From the NCBI GenBank assembly GCA_003446605.1, contig DMDF01000017.1, forward strand, positions 1 through 34,875: 34,875 nucleotides of DNA, read 5' to 3'. This DNA comes from Anaerolineaceae bacterium. Its GTDB lineage: Bacteria; Chloroflexota; Anaerolineae; Anaerolineales; Anaerolineaceae. Shown piece by piece: positions 23,132 to 32,223 of the stretch (the stretch's first letter is position 1; every line of letters starts with the position of its first letter). The translations under genes were made by a program, and so were the position numbers. The notes below the pieces were generated by a model, which searched no databases, was not told where the DNA came from, and was given only the letters and a program-made list of their open reading frames with translations.

Positions 23132-25642
23132 ATGAGCATGATCATTCGTGTTGTTGTTAATATTCCTGGCATTGATGCGCTCTTTGATTACGATGTACCA
23201 GATCGGTATGCTGGTATTCAACAGGGCAGTCTGTTGGTGGTGCCGTTCAGAAAGATGCGAGCTCAGGCTGTTGTGGTGGAAATGAATTGCAGTTCCACGG
23301 TGATTGAACGCAAAGAGATTCTTGGGATTCTGGATACCGAACCAGTATTGAATTCAGATCAGATCGCTCTTGCAAAATGGATGGCGACCCATTATTTTTC
23401 CAGCATCTCAGATTGCGTGCATCTTATGTTGCCTCCCGGCATTAATCAGCTGGCGGATGTGGTTTATAGCTTGAAGCGGCTACCAGCCGCTTCTGAGAAT
23501 CTTTCTGCTACACAAAAAAAGATTCTGGAAATGATAAGAACACGCGGAGCGCTGCGTTCACGCCAGCTCCAAGCAGCTTTTCCCCACGCCAGCTGGAGAG
23601 TTGCATTGCGAGGTTTACTGAAAAATGGGTATCTTGACAGTAATTCATATCTCCCTGATCCACACATCCAGCGTAAAACCATCCGTACCGCGCAGATTTC
23701 TGTGTCAAAAGCGGTGCTTGGTGATCGCCAACAGGATTTGGGACGCGCTGGCACAAATGCCGCTGAAAGACGGGGTGCTGCGCTGGAATTTCTGTTGCAG
23801 GAAGGCATCCCGGTGAATACTGCCTGGGTGTATGCTGCTTCAGGGGCGAATGCAGCTGACTTAAAAACGCTTGAAGAAAAAGGTTTTATACATCTGAGTG
23901 AGGTGGAGATCTGGCGTGATCCTTTGAAAGACATTGAAGTCTCACCTACAAAAAAGCCGGAACTTACCTCTGCACAATGTAAAGCCTGGAGCCAAATCGA
24001 AAAACAATTAACAGAAAAAAAGAAAAAACCCATCCTTATCCATGGTGTGACTGGCTCTGGGAAGACGGAATTGTATTTGCGTGCGGTGGAAAAAGTAGTG
24101 GAACAGGGGAAACAGGTTCTGGTAATGGTGCCTGAAATTTCCCTTACACCACAAACCGTAAAACGATTCATGGCACGCTTCCCGGGGCAGGTGGGATTGG
24201 TGCATTCACGTTTATCAACCGGTGAGAGGGTTGACACCTGGCGCAGAGCACGAATGGGGAAGCTTCCTATCATCATTGGACCGCGCAGTGCGCTGTTCAC
24301 GCCATTCCCTGATCTTGGTTTGATCGTGATGGATGAGTTTCACGATCCCTCCTTCTATCAATCGGATAACAAACCGCTGTATGATGCGGTACGAACTGCC
24401 TTGCAATATGCTGTGCTCACTGACAGCAACATCATGCTGGGTTCCGCCACACCGGATGTAGAGCTATACTTCCGTGCTCAGAGTGAGGGTTGGGCACTTA
24501 TTCACCTACCAGATCGGATTCTGGCACACCAGGAATATATTCAACAAAAGCGTTCACAATTTCCTGATGCAGAGATCCACATGGAGGAACAGAACGGCAG
24601 TGCTGCTGTCTTGCCTCTCCCCCTAGTACAGATTGTAGATATGCGGAATGAGTTGAGGCAGGGCAATCATTCCATGTTCAGTCGTTCCCTGCAAGCAGCA
24701 TTGCGAACCATTTTGGATAGAAAACAACAGGCAATTTTATTCCTGAATCGGCGCGGCAGTGCCACATACATATTTTGCCGTAACTGTGGAAAAGTACTGC
24801 TTTGTCCACGCTGCGATATTCCATTGACAATGCACATGGATAAGAAGAAACTGGTCTGCCATGTGTGTGGGTATGAAAAAGATGTGCCCCAGCGCTGCCC
24901 TGAATGTGGAGCTACCCAGATTAGACAGTATGGCGGCGGTACACAGAAGGTAGAAGAACAGCTTTATCAGTTATTTCCCTCTGCACGCATCCTGCGCTGG
25001 GATGCGGATACCACCCGGCAGCATGGAGCGGAGGAGCTGCTGCTCTCTCACTTTGCCAACCATCATGCCGATTTTCTGATCGGAACACAAATGCTGGCTA
25101 AAGGGCTTGATCTTCCTCTTGTGACACTGGTTGGAATCGTGCTGGCAGATGTAGGATTGAACTTTCCGGATTTTCGGGCTCCGGAGCGTATTTTTCAGAC
25201 TCTCACCCAGGTAGCAGGACGGTCTGGGCGCAGCCCGCTGGGTGGGCAGGTCATCCTTCAAACCTATCAACCTGATCATTATGCCATCCAACGCGCATCA
25301 AGGCACGATTTCAACGGGTTCTATAGAGATGAAATCGTGCACCGGCGTGAACTTCATTATCCACCCTTTACCGATCTCGTCCGGCTGGAGCTTCGCCATC
25401 AGGACCAACGAGTGGCAATCAACAAAGCCTCTGCATTGTTCGAACAGATCACTACAATTGTTGGGAATGATCCGGAGCTTGCTGGAACCATCATTAGTGG
25501 ACCTGTATCACCTTTTTTCTCCAAGCAGCGTGGCTATTACCGGCAGCATATTGTCTTGCGGGGAAAAAACCTGGAGGCGATTCTACACAAGATCAATCTG
25601 CAAGATTGGCGGATCGAGGTCAATCCCCCCGATCTTCTGTAA
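23132..25642 (+). CDS. priA: Primosomal protein N' (replication-restart helicase)
   Basis: An 836-residue superfamily 2 helicase that reloads the replisome at stalled forks. Order: a 3'-end-binding N-terminal domain (RVVVNIPGIDALFDYDVP), a winged-helix region, and Walker A GVTGSGKTE at about 304-312. Walker B is MDEFHDP at about 399-405, where the usual DEEH is DEFH and the essential Asp, Glu and His are kept. A zinc-binding block with eight Cys follows (FCRNCG, CPRC, CHVCG, CPECG, about 548-596), then the helicase C motif VAGRSGR. It starts 17 bases after the MEMO1-family gene and is probably co-transcribed with it. No start alternative is better. Confidence 0.95.
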   Translation: MSMIIRVVVNIPGIDALFDYDVPDRYAGIQQGSLLVVPFRKMRAQAVVVEMNCSSTVIERKEILGILDTEPVLNSDQIALAKWMATHYFSSISDCVHLMLPPGINQLADVVYSLKRLPAASENLSATQKKILEMIRTRGALRSRQLQAAFPHASWRVALRGLLKNGYLDSNSYLPDPHIQRKTIRTAQISVSKAVLGDRQQDLGRAGTNAAERRGAALEFLLQEGIPVNTAWVYAASGANAADLKTLEEKGFIHLSEVEIWRDPLKDIEVSPTKKPELTSAQCKAWSQIEKQLTEKKKKPILIHGVTGSGKTELYLRAVEKVVEQGKQVLVMVPEISLTPQTVKRFMARFPGQVGLVHSRLSTGERVDTWRRARMGKLPIIIGPRSALFTPFPDLGLIVMDEFHDPSFYQSDNKPLYDAVRTALQYAVLTDSNIMLGSATPDVELYFRAQSEGWALIHLPDRILAHQEYIQQKRSQFPDAEIHMEEQNGSAAVLPLPLVQIVDMRNELRQGNHSMFSRSLQAALRTILDRKQQAILFLNRRGSATYIFCRNCGKVLLCPRCDIPLTMHMDKKKLVCHVCGYEKDVPQRCPECGATQIRQYGGGTQKVEEQLYQLFPSARILRWDADTTRQHGAEELLLSHFANHHADFLIGTQMLAKGLDLPLVTLVGIVLADVGLNFPDFRAPERIFQTLTQVAGRSGRSPLGGQVILQTYQPDHYAIQRASRHDFNGFYRDEIVHRRELHYPPFTDLVRLELRHQDQRVAINKASALFEQITTIVGNDPELAGTIISGPVSPFFSKQRGYYRQHIVLRGKNLEAILHKINLQDWRIEVNPPDLL

Positions 25643-25660
25643 ATCCGAGATAGAAATGAA

Positions 25661-25689
25661 AACACCTCGCCATATTCTCGCGAGGTGTT
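25661..25689. terminator. Bidirectional terminator between priA and the second LysM-M23 gene
   Basis: A perfect 10-bp stem (25661-25670 with 25680-25689, AACACCTCGC/GCGAGGTGTT) and a 9-base loop. ATTTTTAG follows on the plus strand and TTTTCATTTC on the minus strand, so it suits both convergent genes. Confidence 0.85.
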
Positions 25690-25712
25690 ATTTTTAGTTT
25701 GAAATTCAGAGA

Positions 25713-26819
25713 TTATTGGACGACCAGCCATGGGTTGATCATACCGCCGTTTAAACGGATTTCAAAATGGAGGTGGGGTCCGGTGGAATTACCGGTTGAC
25801 CCACAGGCAGCGATCACCTGACCCTGGTACACACTCTGACCGCAGGATACGTTGATGGAATTTAAGTGAGCATACAGGGTTTGGTATCCATTTCCGTGAT
25901 CGATCATGACCATGTTGCCGTATCCTCCACTGATTGCTCCAGCATATACCACCACACCCGAGTCGGATGCGAAAATGGCATCGCCCTGGTAGCACATCAT
26001 ATCCAGCGCTTGGTGACCCCCCCAGTAATCATTCCCGGTAATCTGATGATATGGAGTTGGCCATACAAAGGTATAAGTACCAACAGCACCACCTTCCGAT
26101 GTGGAGCAGGCTCCGGGACCCAGGATGCTGGAATTCACGCCAGAATTGCCACGTACAATAGTAGGGACAACCCATGTTTGATAAGCACGATATCCACCCG
26201 GGATCATCACCAGCGTACCGGGTTCAATGGCAGGGTTGGTCATGTCAAGATCATTGCCAGGGAATAGCAGAACATCTTCAGGATCGGCATAATATTCTCC
26301 TGCTACCTTCTCGATGGTGTCCCCTTCCTTCCACTTGTAAAGGATCCCATCGACAGGAGGAATGATCAAATCTTGCCCAACGGAGATGAGGTGCGGATCA
26401 TCATTGAGAATATCGTAATTTGCCCACAATACCGATTCAGGTTCCACATCAAAGGTTTGGGCAATACCGAAGATGGAATCACCTGACTCTACCGTATAAT
26501 TGACCGGTTCTTTCCGGTATCCGCTGGGGAGAACAGTATCGGCATTTGCGTCTCTTTTTACAGATTGGTAATCATCTCCCGCAGCGTAAGATGGGAGCAC
26601 TGGGTTGGAATCATCCGATTCAATTTGGGATGAGGACGCAACGCCAAACAATTGTAGTAGAGATTCGCCTTTGAAGAATTGATAAAGCGATGCCCCCATC
26701 AGGAAGATCATTAAAACGGCGATGATCCAGGTGATGATGGAAATAATACTGCGCTGCTTTCTGCCAGATTCTTCTTGAACTTTGTTATTCTGTGGAGCGG
26801 TTGTTTTTGAATTGATCAA
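25713..26819 (-). CDS. LysM-domain M23 peptidoglycan metallopeptidase (second copy), TTG start
   Basis: A 368-residue protein with the same order as the 20982 gene: a short cytoplasmic tail, a transmembrane helix (about 27-48), LysM (VNYTVESGDSIFGIAQ, about 105-150), a second weaker LysM (YKWKEGDTIEKVAGE), and a C-terminal M23 domain. The first zinc motif reads GGHQALD instead of HxGxD but keeps His and Asp. The second is GPHLHFEI. The start is TTG at 26819, overlapping the rho stop as TTGA. A GGAGG lies just upstream inside the end of rho, and no ATG occurs until within the transmembrane helix. Translation is therefore likely coupled to rho. Confidence 0.85.
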   Translation of the reverse strand: MINSKTTAPQNNKVQEESGRKQRSIISIITWIIAVLMIFLMGASLYQFFKGESLLQLFGVASSSQIESDDSNPVLPSYAAGDDYQSVKRDANADTVLPSGYRKEPVNYTVESGDSIFGIAQTFDVEPESVLWANYDILNDDPHLISVGQDLIIPPVDGILYKWKEGDTIEKVAGEYYADPEDVLLFPGNDLDMTNPAIEPGTLVMIPGGYRAYQTWVVPTIVRGNSGVNSSILGPGACSTSEGGAVGTYTFVWPTPYHQITGNDYWGGHQALDMMCYQGDAIFASDSGVVVYAGAISGGYGNMVMIDHGNGYQTLYAHLNSINVSCGQSVYQGQVIAACGSTGNSTGPHLHFEIRLNGGMINPWLVVQ

Positions 26820-28093
26820 ATTCCCTCCGTCAAATTGGAAAGAAATTCCATATTGTCTTTGGTCTTCTCAAGGCGCTGTAAGATCGCTTCAGTGGCGATC
26901 GCAATGTCCATTCCTCCTCCCTGCGGGGGTTGTCCGATCATTTGCAAGAACATTCTGCGCATGAGCCATATTTTTTGGAGTTCATCGGGGCTGAGCAGCA
27001 ATTCTTCGCGGCGTGTGGAAGAGCGTTCAATATCAATTGCAGGGAAGATACGACGTTCTTGCAGCCGGCGTGAGAGATGAAGCTCCATATTACCGGTACC
27101 CTTGAATTCTTCATAGACCACATCATCCAAACGTGAACCGGTGTCAACCAGTGCGGTGGAGATGATAGTAAGGGAACCGCCATTTTCGATATTACGAGCG
27201 GCGCCGTAGAAGCGCTTGGGTGGATAGAGAGCAGAAGGATCCATACCACCAGATAAAGTACGCCCAGAAGGATTGACGACTAGGTTGTAGGCACGCGCCA
27301 GGCGTGTCAGCGAATCCATAAGGATGACCACATCATGCCCGATCTCAACCAGACGTTTGGCACGGTTCAGAGTAATCTCAGCAGTACGTACGTGGGAAGT
27401 GACCGGTTCGTCAAAAGTTGATGCAATGACCTCACCCTCAACAGAACGATCCATGTCCGTTACCTCTTCCGGTCGTTCACCAATTAAACTGATCATCAAG
27501 TCCACTTCGGGGTTGTTGGTAGAAATGGCGTTGGCGATCTCTTTTAAAATGGTCGTCTTACCTGCTTTCGGCGGTGAGACGATCATACCGCGCTGACCTT
27601 TACCAATCGGTGCGATCATATCTATGACACGGTTGGAAAGGATGTTGCGGGGTGTTTCCAGGTCGAAGCGTTGATCAGGAAAGATAGGGGTTAGATCTTC
27701 AAAACGTACGCGTTTCTTGGTTTCATCAACTGGCAATCCATTGATACTTTCAACATGCACCAGACCGTAATGCCGCTCAGATTCGCGGGGTGGGCGCACA
27801 TCGCCAAAAACCATATCGCCATTGCGCAGCTCATTACGACGCAGCTGTGCTTGGGAGACATAGATATCATTTTTTCCCATCTGGTAATCCTGTCGGAGAA
27901 AACCAATACCTTCTGGCATGATCTCTAAGATTCCACCACCCATATCACGCCCTTCTTGTTGGGCGCTGAGCTGGGCGATATTTACGATGAGAAATTCTTT
28001 CTTGTGCAGCATAGCATCTTCAAGTTCCATTTCTTTCGCCATGTTGCGAAGTTCAACTAAAGACTTTTTTTCCAGTTCTGAAATCGTGATCAT
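26816..28093 (-). CDS. rho: Transcription termination factor Rho
   Basis: A 425-residue hexameric RNA-dependent ATPase that terminates transcription. An N-terminal helical domain (SLVELRNMAKEMEL) precedes the cold-shock-like RNA-binding domain with GILEIMPEGIGFLR (54-67). The P-loop is SPPKAGKTT (173-181), followed by LIGERPEEVTDM, the Q/R-loop area, and the Rho-specific SGGMDPSALYPPKRFYGAARN. All ATPase and RNA-binding landmarks are intact and no large insertion is present. A sigma-70 promoter at 28240-28268 leaves a leader of about 140 bases. Confidence 0.96.
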   Translation of the reverse strand: MITISELEKKSLVELRNMAKEMELEDAMLHKKEFLIVNIAQLSAQQEGRDMGGGILEIMPEGIGFLRQDYQMGKNDIYVSQAQLRRNELRNGDMVFGDVRPPRESERHYGLVHVESINGLPVDETKKRVRFEDLTPIFPDQRFDLETPRNILSNRVIDMIAPIGKGQRGMIVSPPKAGKTTILKEIANAISTNNPEVDLMISLIGERPEEVTDMDRSVEGEVIASTFDEPVTSHVRTAEITLNRAKRLVEIGHDVVILMDSLTRLARAYNLVVNPSGRTLSGGMDPSALYPPKRFYGAARNIENGGSLTIISTALVDTGSRLDDVVYEEFKGTGNMELHLSRRLQERRIFPAIDIERSSTRREELLLSPDELQKIWLMRRMFLQMIGQPPQGGGMDIAIATEAILQRLEKTKDNMEFLSNLTEGI

Positions 28094-28121
28094 ATTTTAC
28101 TTTCCATGAATTAGATTTGAT

Positions 28122-28139
28122 AAATTCTCTTGAGAATTT
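28122..28139. repeat. Perfect palindrome in the rho leader
   Basis: Two 8-bp arms AAATTCTC and GAGAATTT flank TT, 28 bases upstream of the rho ATG. It could be an operator or a leader hairpin. The low GC argues against a terminator. Confidence 0.45.
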
Positions 28140-28212
28140 CAGCCAAGGGCAGAAAAAATAATTTAAGAGTACTTACGGGGTTTTCACTTTCCTCATGATT
28201 GCTTTGGGAAAA

Positions 28213-28235
28213 AACGGGTGTGTTTTTACACGCGG
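28213..28235 (-). promoter_or_regulatory. Hairpin plus T-run in the rho leader
   Basis: On the minus strand a short GTGT/ACAC hairpin is followed by CCCGTTTTTT. It lies after rpoD and directly downstream of the rho promoter -10, so it could end rpoD transcripts or attenuate rho. The stem is short (4-5 bp) and the call is weak. Confidence 0.35.
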
Positions 28236-28239
28236 CGAG

Positions 28240-28268
28240 ATTATAACATGTAAAATTTCAGCCCGCAA
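28240..28268 (-). promoter_or_regulatory. Sigma-70 promoter of rho
   Basis: Minus strand: -35 TTGCGG (28263-28268), a 17-base spacer and a perfect -10 TATAAT (28240-28245). It lies in the 192-base gap between rpoD and rho. Confidence 0.65.
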
Positions 28269-28285
28269 GCACTCAAAAATCCATT

Positions 28286-29806
28286 TTATGAAAGGTACTC
28301 CCGTAAATCACGGCTGCGAGAGGGATGGCGCAGCTTACGCAGCGCTTTGGCTTCAATTTGCCGTATGCGTTCACGGGTAACATTAAAATAGTTGCTTACT
28401 TCCTCGAGGGTATGGTCTTTCCCGTCCAATAATCCAAAGCGCAGCTCCAGCACCTGCCGCTCTCTCTCTGATAGCGCTGATAGGGCAGCCTGCACCTGTT
28501 CACGCAGCATTTCTTTTGCAGCTGCATCCATGGGTTCGATCGCGTCAATGTCTTCAATGAAATCACCCAGCTGGCTGCTATCCTCATCTCCTACTGGGTA
28601 TTCCAGAGAAATCGGTTCTTCAGCTGATTTCATGATCTGCTGTACTTTTTGTGAAGCGTTTTTCCATTTCTCCATGAGCTGTTTATTAATAGGCTCGTCA
28701 GTCCTTAATGCGTCCTTTATACGGTCGGCGTCGTGCTTTTCCATGAACTCTGATTCCAGAGCCAATTCCTCGAAACTTGGGTCGCGGTTGAGATTCTGCG
28801 TGAGTTTTCTTTGTATACGAAGGAGCTTGGAGATGGATTCGAACAGGTGAACTGGTATTCGAATCGTGCGTGCTTGTTCAGCAATATGACGGCTGATCGA
28901 TTGTCTGATCCACCAGGTCGCGTAGGTACTGAATTTGTAACCCAGGGTTGGGTCAAATTTTGAAACAGCACGCAATAAGCCCAGATTGCCCTCCTGAATG
29001 AGATCGAGCAAAGAAATACCCCTCCCAAGATATTTCTTTGCCACGCTTACCACCAAGCGCAAGTTTGCGCGGATCAATACTTGAGTTGCTTCATAGGCAA
29101 GGCTGTGAATCTCAGAAAGGGTTTCTTTTAACGCTGTCTCTTCCTGAAAGCGGTTTTGGAAAAAATTAGAACGGGGAATGCGCTGTTTTTGGTTGTAGTA
29201 ATCTAACAAATCCTGAGCTATGTTTTCGGGAAGTAAATAACAGGCAAGATAAAGCGCGTACACTTCCTGAATTAACCCTGTGAGCAGCTCGTTGGTAAGC
29301 GCATCGTCTGACGAAGCTTTCTGGTGCCAAAATGTGTTCAGATAATCACGGGTGTAGGATGGGATCTCGATATTCCAACAGGAGCGCAGCATTTGTGCTT
29401 CTGACAGGATTAGACTGAAATCGGGGAAATTTAGGCCCGGTTTTGTGCTGGTAACACTCTCCACATTTGCGTAAGAAGTGGCGAGGTCCTTACAGATTTG
29501 CGAGAAAATCTCACTGTACAACCCGTCAAAATCGGGTCCCAACTTATTGCGCATCTGGTTATGCAATTTACGGATGCGACGATCTGCCTCGATGCGAGTG
29601 GAAAGATGGAATTCGTTGGTTGCATCTAAAAGATCAATTTGACCAATTTCCTTGAGATAAAGACGCACGGGATCTTCTGAATATTCCAGATTGGGATGGT
29701 TGTTCAAGTCATCTTCATCCAAGCCATCATCTGTATAGTCAATTTCCCCAGAAGAGGAAACATCCTCTAATTCATCATCGGATTGTTCGTCGATAAAATC
29801 AGGCAT
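28286..29806 (-). CDS. rpoD: Primary RNA polymerase sigma factor (RpoD/SigA)
   Basis: A 506-residue group 1 sigma factor. The first 45 residues are a short acidic tail instead of a full region 1.1. Region 1.2 begins at DPVRLYLKEIG (45-55). A non-conserved insert of about 170 residues follows. Region 2 runs from about 244 to 310 with the core-binding and melting motif LLDLIQEGNLGLLRAV and FSTYATWWIRQSI (-10 recognition). Region 3 follows. Region 4 has LSERERQVLELRFGL and TRERIRQIEAKALRKLRHP, the -35 helix-turn-helix. It directly follows dnaG, the classic macromolecular-synthesis order. Confidence 0.95.
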   Translation of the reverse strand: MPDFIDEQSDDELEDVSSSGEIDYTDDGLDEDDLNNHPNLEYSEDPVRLYLKEIGQIDLLDATNEFHLSTRIEADRRIRKLHNQMRNKLGPDFDGLYSEIFSQICKDLATSYANVESVTSTKPGLNFPDFSLILSEAQMLRSCWNIEIPSYTRDYLNTFWHQKASSDDALTNELLTGLIQEVYALYLACYLLPENIAQDLLDYYNQKQRIPRSNFFQNRFQEETALKETLSEIHSLAYEATQVLIRANLRLVVSVAKKYLGRGISLLDLIQEGNLGLLRAVSKFDPTLGYKFSTYATWWIRQSISRHIAEQARTIRIPVHLFESISKLLRIQRKLTQNLNRDPSFEELALESEFMEKHDADRIKDALRTDEPINKQLMEKWKNASQKVQQIMKSAEEPISLEYPVGDEDSSQLGDFIEDIDAIEPMDAAAKEMLREQVQAALSALSERERQVLELRFGLLDGKDHTLEEVSNYFNVTRERIRQIEAKALRKLRHPSRSRDLREYLS

Positions 29807-29912
29807 TATTTTTTACCATTTTAAGGTGATTTGAAGAAGAGAATTATCAAAATAGGTTCCCCTAAAACCGTGAATCAGGAACGACCGCATAAGAGAATTA
29901 TACATGAAGAAA

Positions 29913-31829
29913 TCAGTCATTAATGTATGGTACTGAAAGTGCTTTTTCAAGTTTCGCTCTCATTTTTATGCTGGTTAATAACTCCGATTGGACATTTGGA
30001 TCGGATACTCTGGTGGAATCATCTCCGTTTGACTCCTGTATTATGAGTAAATTGTTGACCTTTTCAATGATCCTGATGCGCCGTAGGGTGAGCAGTGTGT
30101 GGGCAAGGTCTTCGAGAATTCTATCAGGGGTGATACCTTCTGGGATGAGTTGTCTTAGCTCGTCATTCAACCAGTTCACCTCTTGCGCAAGATGATCCTG
30201 GATATATTCATCTATGTCTTGGTCAACTTGCTGGATGGATTTGAGGATGACATCAAGCGCTGCCCGCAGATCGCCGGATTGAAAATCAGAACTATCGAGA
30301 TCAGGGAGCTCGTGTTTGCTCAGGTATCGATCCAACTCATAGATCATTTCAGGTTCCCGCAGCAGCAGCAATACCACATGTTTCTCAAGGTTATAGACCT
30401 TGGTCTTTTCTGAGGTGAGCAGGGTTTCAATAGCAGCAGGTTCGGTGGTCGTCGTTCTGCGTTTTGTGCTGCGTTTGCTGATATATTGGGTTTCTGAAAG
30501 AGAAAAAAGAGAGTGCTCATCCACATGTAAAATCCTGGCAAGCTGTTGGCGATAGGTATCTCTTTCCACCGGGTTCGGCACATCCTTGATCAAAGGCACT
30601 ACCTGCGCTGCAATTTCACTCTTTGTTTTAGGATCCTCTAAATTTTTCCCTTCGGTGAGGGTGTCTATAACATGCGTGATGATCGGTTTTGCTTTTGTAA
30701 TGATGGTTTGCCATTGCTCTGGGCTATCCAGGGCGATCTCATCTGGGTCCAATCCATCGGGTAAAGAACAAACACGGATGTCCGCATCCAGTCGTGCTTC
30801 AGTACGGATGAGACCCTTAGGGTCAAACACAAAATCTGCTGAGTGGTCCATGGTCTCGCGTGCAACCTCAAGACCTTTCATGGTCGCTTTTTCACCGGCG
30901 GTATCCGGATCAAGCGCTAAAATGATCTTGCGTGTGTAGCCTTTAAGAAGGCGCATCTGAATTGGGGTGAGTGCGGTACCCATGGGAGAGACAGCATTTT
31001 TGAACCCTGCCTGATGCAGCCCGATGACATCAAAATAACCTTCCACGATTACTGCCTGGTCATCACTGCGGATGGGTTTGCGTGCTTTATCAAGCCCGTA
31101 TAATAAAGCACTTTTGTCAAAAAGCAGCGTCTGTGGAGAATTTAAATACTTGGGCATATCCTCATTCAAAAGAGCACGCGCGCCAAAACCACACAGACGC
31201 TGCCCCGCATCGCGGATAGGGAAAACGACGCGGTTACGAAAACGGTCATAATATCCATCGCTCTCGCTGCGCTTGGTGATCAATCCACAATCCACCAGTT
31301 CCTTTTCACTGAATCCTCTGTCTTTAAAATGGTCGATCCCTTTTTCCCATGCGTTGGGAGCGTAACCTAATTCAAAGGTCTCAATAGTTTTTGCATTAAG
31401 GCTGCGCTTTTCGGTGAGATAATGAAAAGCTTCACTTCCATCCTCCGTTTGTGTGAGATTGTGCCGGAAGAAGATCAGCGCATCTTCCAGAATGCCGCGC
31501 AGTTTTTCCACATATTCATCTTCCTCTTTTTTCTTGGGGGTGAGCGGCTCTAAGGTGATACCAGCTTTTTGGGCAAGATAACGCAATGTCTCTGGGAAGT
31601 CCCAACCTTCTTTTTTCATGATGAAGCGGAAAATATCCCCACCCTCGTTGCATTCTCCAAAGCAGCGCCATGTACCTGATTCTGGGAAAACCACGAAAGC
31701 GGGCGTGCGAGTGTTTGCATGAAATGGACAGAACCCAGTGTAATTTTTACCAGCCCGGCGTAACTTCACCGTCTCAGATACCAGGTCAACAATATCAATT
31801 CTGGATTTGATTTCTTCAATAGTATTCAT
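29913..31829 (-). CDS. dnaG: DNA primase
   Basis: A 638-residue bacterial primase that lays RNA primers for replication. The N-terminal zinc finger has Cys34, His37, Cys56 and Cys60 (FCPFH and RCFGEC), so the last pair is C-x3-C where many primases have C-x2-C. The RNA polymerase core has EKRSLNAKTIETFELG and GFGARAL. The Toprim domain shows VIVEGYFDVIGLHQ and ALDPDTAG, with the catalytic Glu and Asp residues kept. The helical C-terminal region, which binds DnaB, is divergent as usual. It lies 106 bases upstream of rpoD. A TATAAT-like element about 20 bases before the start may be its promoter, but the -35 is poor. Confidence 0.95.
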   Translation of the reverse strand: MNTIEEIKSRIDIVDLVSETVKLRRAGKNYTGFCPFHANTRTPAFVVFPESGTWRCFGECNEGGDIFRFIMKKEGWDFPETLRYLAQKAGITLEPLTPKKKEEDEYVEKLRGILEDALIFFRHNLTQTEDGSEAFHYLTEKRSLNAKTIETFELGYAPNAWEKGIDHFKDRGFSEKELVDCGLITKRSESDGYYDRFRNRVVFPIRDAGQRLCGFGARALLNEDMPKYLNSPQTLLFDKSALLYGLDKARKPIRSDDQAVIVEGYFDVIGLHQAGFKNAVSPMGTALTPIQMRLLKGYTRKIILALDPDTAGEKATMKGLEVARETMDHSADFVFDPKGLIRTEARLDADIRVCSLPDGLDPDEIALDSPEQWQTIITKAKPIITHVIDTLTEGKNLEDPKTKSEIAAQVVPLIKDVPNPVERDTYRQQLARILHVDEHSLFSLSETQYISKRSTKRRTTTTEPAAIETLLTSEKTKVYNLEKHVVLLLLREPEMIYELDRYLSKHELPDLDSSDFQSGDLRAALDVILKSIQQVDQDIDEYIQDHLAQEVNWLNDELRQLIPEGITPDRILEDLAHTLLTLRRIRIIEKVNNLLIIQESNGDDSTRVSDPNVQSELLTSIKMRAKLEKALSVPYIND

Positions 31830-32223
31830 GAAAATCGCAGCTTTGTATTAATTATAGGAGCAGAATCCTTGCCTGCCGCGTGGGCTGGATGAGAAAAACG
31901 CGACTGTTTAAAAAACCCTTGTGTTTGATGAATTGTATCAACCTGTAATGGCATTGAAGATTTCAGAAGCCTGAGCATGCAGCGCATTTTCATCCGCCTT
32001 ATCTGGTTCCAATGTGATGCTGACGGATTCGTTGAAATTGAACATGCTGTTGATTGTTGCCTCATAAGCATCTTTTTTTATTGGCAAGCAGAAGATTGGC
32101 GATCTTGCGTTGCTTCCAAACATTGATCTCAAGCTAAGGTAGGAATTCTATTACCTTCAAGTACCTGTTCTTGAATTGTTGAAGCTTACACTTTCTCCCA
32201 TTTCATACTGCGCCATTATTATA
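31830..32223. other. 394-base stretch without a convincing gene
   Basis: The gap lies between the end of glyQS and dnaG. On the minus strand 31938-32123 is an open frame of 61 codons starting MFGSNARSP, with reasonable composition but no Shine-Dalgarno and no family I recognise. A TTCAAG/CTTGAA inverted repeat occurs around 32155-32176. I see no clear terminator for glyQS. The segment could hold a small gene, a decayed gene or a regulatory region. Confidence 0.4.

Noticed and set aside
23464..24300. Open frame of 278 codons on the minus strand
   Set aside because: Antisense shadow of priA; Ser/Arg/Phe-rich composition and no recognisable motif.
31826..32071. Open frame of 81 codons upstream of dnaG on the minus strand
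   Set aside because: It overlaps the dnaG start by four bases, but its Ser/Gln/Met/His-rich sequence shows no domain and no Shine-Dalgarno.
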